Shown here: positions 7,524 to 9,931 of the stretch, piece after piece
How positions within the stretch are numbered: position 1 is the stretch's first letter
Layout of the letters: the number at the start of each line of letters is the position of its first letter
NCBI GenBank assembly: GCA_903871975.1
Contig: CAIQIY010000315.1
Location: forward strand, 1 to 9,931
DNA length: 9,931 nucleotides
DNA from: an uncultured Chloroflexota bacterium
Lineage (GTDB): Bacteria; Chloroflexota; Chloroflexia; Chloroflexales; Roseiflexaceae
Direction: 5' to 3'
The notes under the pieces: generated by a model
The model's database searches: none
Seen by the model: only the letters and a program-made list of their open reading frames with translations
Told to the model about the DNA's origin: nothing
Position numbers and translations under genes: made by a program

Positions 7524-8419
7524 CGTGCCCCCACACTGCGCCGCGACCGTTCCCAGTCGCGCCGCACCTGCGCGACTGCCTGCTCGCCGGCGCGCGCTTC
7601 GATCATGACGTCGAATGGTGGTACGCCGCGCGCCGCCTCGGCGAGCGCTGCGATGTCGCCCGGGTGGCAATAGTCGGCGTGTTGCCCGGGGTGGGGTGCG
7701 CCCGGCCGCGCGCTCCGCGCACCAGGCAGCGGCACTGCCTCGGTGCGCTGACTGCTCAGGTGGATCTTGGGCCGGACCCCGGCCGGCCAGGTGCCGAGCG
7801 CCAGGCTCAGCGCCGCGCCGAGCGCCGGCCCGCTGCCGGCCAGCTGCAGATGCAGGGTGTCGAGCACAATCGGCGCACCCGTGCGCTGATGGACGCTCAG
7901 CGCCGCCTCGAATGCCCCCGGTGCCGCGACTGGCTCGAAGGCGATGCGCCGCCGGATCGGCGCGGACAGCCGCAGGTACCAGCGCGCGATGCATGCGCCG
8001 CGGCCGGACGCGGGATGCGGCAGGTGGGCCACGACGACCCCGTCGGCAGTGGCTCCCAGTGCGTCGAGTACCTCGACTGCCCGCACCAGCGCTGCGATGC
8101 TCGCCGCGTCGATCGCCGCATCGTCGGCGGCGGCCACGACGTGCATCTCGGCATGGATCGACAATCGTACCCCGAGCTGCCCGATCACCTCGGCGCATTC
8201 GCCGCAGACTGCCGCCATCGCCTGCCAGTCGCAGCCATCGCGCAGCTGTGCGCTCAGCACCGCCGGCAGGCGCAAGACGGTGATCCCCCGCGCAGCGTGC
8301 CGCCGGATGGCGTCGATGATCGACGCCAGCGCCAGGCTCGGGTGTACGCCACGCCCGGGTAGCCCCGGATCGAGCCGCATGGTGGTGCCAAATCGGATAT
8401 CGTCGGCCATCAGAACCAT
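7520..8419 (-). CDS. uvsE: UV damage endonuclease, UvsE/UVDE family (divergent)
   Basis: TIM-barrel endonuclease of the UVDE family, which nicks DNA 5' to UV photoproducts in a repair route independent of UvrABC. ATG at 8419 (299 aa) is preceded by GGAGGAG (8430-8424), so the upstream in-frame ATG at 8509 is rejected. Family motifs are RLSIH (H89), VVVAH (H132), IAFEP (E162), IVLDTLH (D187, H190), PKIHLSSQ (K218, H220), QHADY (H247) and FDVMIEA (E274). These match, in order, the metal ligands and the modified-lysine position known from the Thermus thermophilus enzyme. Differences: the N-terminal Tyr/Asn motif and the first metal His (Thermus H69) seem absent (A57), and the lesion-probing Gln-Tyr/Phe after the HP motif reads Met92-His93. 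An insertion of about 16 residues follows HLSSQRTE. Family is confident; activity and lesion range are uncertain. A LexA-like site lies in its promoter. Confidence 0.85.
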   Translation of the reverse strand: MVLMADDIRFGTTMRLDPGLPGRGVHPSLALASIIDAIRRHAARGITVLRLPAVLSAQLRDGCDWQAMAAVCGECAEVIGQLGVRLSIHAEMHVVAAADDAAIDAASIAALVRAVEVLDALGATADGVVVAHLPHPASGRGACIARWYLRLSAPIRRRIAFEPVAAPGAFEAALSVHQRTGAPIVLDTLHLQLAGSGPALGAALSLALGTWPAGVRPKIHLSSQRTEAVPLPGARSARPGAPHPGQHADYCHPGDIAALAEAARGVPPFDVMIEARAGEQAVAQVRRDWERSRRSVGAR

Positions 8420-8438
8420 CGCACTCCTCCGTCTTGGC

Positions 8439-8467
8439 AGTATAGAACATTTGTTCTGAATATGCAA
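8439..8467 (-). promoter_or_regulatory. Probable sigma-70-type promoter of the uvsE operon
   Basis: On the - strand a -10 element TATACT (8444-8439) is preceded, across a 17-nt spacer, by a weak -35 element TTGCAT (8467-8462). Transcription would begin near 8432, giving a leader of about 13 nt that holds the ribosome site GGAGGAG just before the ATG at 8419. The spacer contains a LexA-like palindrome. The -10 and spacing are good; the -35 matches the consensus at only three of six positions. Confidence 0.6.
8444..8457. promoter_or_regulatory. Candidate LexA (SOS) operator
   Basis: Perfect 14-bp palindrome; the - strand reads AGAACAAATGTTCT. Its core, GAAC-AAAT-GTTC, fits the Gram-positive-type SOS box core GAACRNRYGTTY at every specified position; only the outermost C/G pair is replaced by A/T. 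It lies in the spacer between the -35 and -10 elements of the uvsE promoter and touches the first base of the -10, an ideal place for repression. No lexA gene is in the window, so the regulator is inferred. Confidence 0.7.
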
Positions 8468-8491
8468 GATGGCACCATGGGTGTGGCCGAT

Positions 8492-8516
8492 GCGCGAGCG
8501 CAACGGCACCTCGCGC
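8492..8516. promoter_or_regulatory. Inverted repeat over the -35 region of the response-regulator gene
   Basis: GCGCGAG (8492-8498) and CTCGCGC (8510-8516) form perfect 7-bp arms 11 nt apart. Outer ATGC/GCAT bases could extend the dyad if four bases (8514-8517) are skipped. It ends 9 nt before the -10 element, so a bound protein would cover the -35 region. It could be an operator, perhaps autoregulatory, or chance in GC-rich DNA. Confidence 0.3.
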
Positions 8517-8521
8517 CTGCA

Positions 8522-8530
8522 TGCTATAAT
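8522..8530 (+). promoter_or_regulatory. Extended -10 promoter for the receiver-HTH gene
   Basis: TGCTATAAT contains a perfect TATAAT (8525-8530) preceded by TG-N, an extended -10 element. No recognisable -35 lies 16-18 nt upstream, as is often seen with extended -10 promoters. Transcription would start near 8537, leaving a leader of about 47 nt with ribosome site GAGGGGAG (8572-8579) before ATG 8584. AT-rich hexamers like this are rare in the surrounding GC-rich DNA, which strengthens the call. Confidence 0.7.
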
Positions 8531-8583
8531 GCACCCACAGCGATCGATGGCGCACCGCGATCCGGCAGCGCGAGGGGAGCATC

Positions 8584-9642
8584 ATGCCTCGAATACTGCT
8601 CGTCGACGACAACGTCGTGCTTCTCGACCGGCTGGCGGCACAGCTCCGCGAAGCCGGATACGCCGTCGACCTCGTCTCGAACGCGAGCCATGCCGATTCG
8701 CTGACCCAGGAAGAGCGCTACGACATGATCGTGCTCGACGTCGGCATTCAGCACGGCAGCGGATGGATGCTGCTGAAGAAGCTGGCGCGCACCGTGCCGG
8801 TGATCGTCGCCTCGGGCGAGGCACTCGAGGAAGATGTCATCCGGGGCCTCGAGATGGGGGCGATCGACTACATCGCCAAGCCATTCCGCACGGCCGAGCT
8901 GCTGGCGCGGTTGCGCGCACGGCTACGCCCGGGCGATGCCCCGGCCACACGCGCGCCGGCCGTCTCGGTCGATCTCGGCATGAACGACGACTCCGGCAGC
9001 TTCAAGGGGATCGATCTGCTGGAATTCGCACCCTCGGCGCCGCCGCGCATCACGGCCGACTCGCCGGCGCCGCGGCCGGAGGAAGACGAGCTGATCTTCA
9101 TTCCATACGCCGAAGAGCGTTCGCTGTTGAGCGGCCTGCGCGAATCCGAAGCCGACGAGCTGCGCCCCGACGAACTCGAGCGGCTCTCGCTCGGGCAGCA
9201 GTTGCGTGCGGCACGACAACGGCGGCGCGTGACGCTGGTGCAAGCCGAGCTCGATACGCGCATTCGCATGATGTACATCCAGGCCCTCGAAGAGGAGATG
9301 TACGCCCGGCTGCCGCGCGGCGCACCGACCGAGGCGATGCTGCGCACCTTGGCGGCATATGTCGGCATTCCGGCCGACCCGCTGGTCGAACAATACCGTC
9401 AGGCACACGTGAGCCTGCCGCTCGAGCCACCACCATCGCTGGGTGGGCCACCCGTGCCACGCCAGTTTCCCACCCAACTCGCGATGGGGCTCGCAGTCGT
9501 CGCTGCACTGGCGCTGGGGCTCGGAGCGATCTGGCTGCTCGACCGCGAGGGGGTCCTGACGGCGCTGGGGCGCGCGCGCGAGGTGCTGATCGGCCTGCCC
9601 TTTGGCGCCTGGCTCGAGGCACTCTGGCCAGCCGGCAGCTGA
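8584..9642 (+). CDS. Receiver domain fused to RodZ-like HTH and a transmembrane helix
   Basis: A 352-aa protein of unusual architecture. Residues 1-115 form a response-regulator receiver: acidic pair D8/D9, phospho-acceptor D52 (VLDV), S77 and K99 (DYIAKPF), so the phosphorylation site looks intact. Residues ~116-200 are a Pro/Glu/Asp-rich linker. Residues ~203-273 resemble the RodZ/HTH_25 cytoplasmic domain: LGQQLRAARQRR, then TRIRMMYIQALEEE, LP and a LRTLAAYVGIPADPLVEQY end. One strongly hydrophobic membrane helix spans about 298-319, followed by only ~33 residues, probably outside the cell, whereas RodZ proper has a larger outer domain. A DNA-binding or MreB-type binding role for the HTH are both possible. 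The start is set by GAGGGGAG at 8572-8579. No histidine kinase is in the window. A small membrane protein gene follows after 29 nt. Confidence 0.88.
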   Translation: MPRILLVDDNVVLLDRLAAQLREAGYAVDLVSNASHADSLTQEERYDMIVLDVGIQHGSGWMLLKKLARTVPVIVASGEALEEDVIRGLEMGAIDYIAKPFRTAELLARLRARLRPGDAPATRAPAVSVDLGMNDDSGSFKGIDLLEFAPSAPPRITADSPAPRPEEDELIFIPYAEERSLLSGLRESEADELRPDELERLSLGQQLRAARQRRRVTLVQAELDTRIRMMYIQALEEEMYARLPRGAPTEAMLRTLAAYVGIPADPLVEQYRQAHVSLPLEPPPSLGGPPVPRQFPTQLAMGLAVVAALALGLGAIWLLDREGVLTALGRAREVLIGLPFGAWLEALWPAGS

Positions 9643-9671
9643 TCCGCGCTCCCGAGGGAGGGCCTGGCGCC

Positions 9672-9931
9672 GTGAGCGAGACACCACACGCCGAACCTGA
9701 CGACGCCACGATGATGGATGCCGACGCGGCGCGCCGCCCGTCGCCGCTACGCTGGGCGGCAGTCGTCGTGGCCTGCCTGGCACTGGCGATCCTCGCCCTG
9801 GTCCTGGTCTTCCCGCGCGTCGCCGACGGTGTGCGCGATCGGCTGCATCGCGAGTCGCTGGCCACGGCGCAATCGCTGGCGGCGACAGCACGGGCGCCGA
9901 CGGCCACGCCGTTCGGCGCACGGCCCACGGC
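9672..9931 (+). CDS. Single-pass membrane protein of unknown function, C-terminus outside window
   Basis: The frame opens at GTG 9672 and runs off the right edge after 86 codons. GAGGGAGG (9654-9661) lies 10 nt upstream, a somewhat long but acceptable spacing. The visible part has an acidic N-terminal stretch (1-20), Arg residues at 21-22 and 27, one membrane helix (about 28-47), then an Arg/Ala-rich segment leading into an Ala/Thr/Pro stretch like the low-complexity linkers of surface proteins. Basic residues before the helix suggest N-terminus inside and the rest outside. It follows the receiver-HTH membrane protein by 29 nt on the same strand, so the two are probably co-transcribed and may act together at the membrane. 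I cannot name a family; the C-terminal domain outside the window would decide. Confidence 0.65.
   Translation, partial: MSETPHAEPDDATMMDADAARRPSPLRWAAVVVACLALAILALVLVFPRVADGVRDRLHRESLATAQSLAATARAPTATPFGARPT

Noticed and set aside
2815..7536. A 4.7-kb - strand open frame (about 1570 codons) antisense to the permease, uvrC and amidohydrolase genes
   Set aside because: The + strand genes have clear family matches across their whole length. The antisense frame gives a His/Arg/Gln-rich protein with no recognisable domain, as expected when GC-biased codons are read backwards and stop codons become rare.
7496..8362. Plus-strand open frames across the uvsE region
   Set aside because: Arg/Pro/Ala-rich compositions without motifs; they are shadows of the - strand gene, which shows ordered UVDE motifs.
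8420..8509. A 30-residue N-terminal extension of the UvsE-like protein from ATG 8509
   Set aside because: It would run through the promoter and LexA-like palindrome. The ATG at 8419 has a strong GGAGGAG site and directly precedes the family core.
1..9931. CRISPR arrays, tRNA/rRNA genes, insertion sequences, toxin-antitoxin or phage genes
   Set aside because: None seen by eye: no regular repeat-spacer pattern, no cloverleaf-like segment and no transposase motifs. Every gap is shorter than 200 bases and is covered by the regulatory features listed or holds nothing visible.

Overview
The window is GC-rich, gene-dense bacterial DNA with strong third-position GC bias. The gene types (Pro/Ala/Thr-rich linker on an extracytoplasmic binding protein, bacterial UvrC, a UvsE-type UV endonuclease, a RodZ-like HTH fused to a receiver domain) and the protein flavour suggest a filamentous or phototrophic-type Chloroflexota (Chloroflexia). 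This assignment is inference; no rRNA or other marker is present.

Region 1 (1-3753, + strand) is an oligopeptide/dipeptide-type ABC importer: a substrate-binding lipoprotein whose N-terminus lies outside the window, then two permeases (DppB-like and DppC-like). A strong 16-bp hairpin sits between the binding-protein gene and the permeases. No ATPase gene follows.

Region 2 (3835-6990, + strand) continues with almost no gaps. It holds uvrC (nucleotide excision repair nuclease), then an M20D-type metal-dependent amidohydrolase that could process imported acylated or peptide substrates. UvrC carries Asp where the catalytic His of its RNase H-like nuclease is expected.

Region 3 (7059-8467, - strand) is a compact two-gene unit: a UvsE/UVDE-family UV damage endonuclease followed, with an ATGA overlap, by an unrecognised 154-aa protein. 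The promoter spacer of this unit holds a perfect 14-bp palindrome with the GAAC-N4-GTTC core of the Gram-positive-type LexA (SOS) box. The UvsE retains most metal ligands but has replaced the lesion-probing residues. This is the most interesting part of the window: an apparently damage-inducible repair operon with a divergent nuclease and an unknown partner.

Region 4 (8487-9931, + strand), divergent from region 3, starts with an extended -10 promoter. It encodes a receiver + RodZ-like HTH + transmembrane protein, then a small single-pass membrane protein that runs off the right edge. The two probably form a membrane-associated signalling pair.
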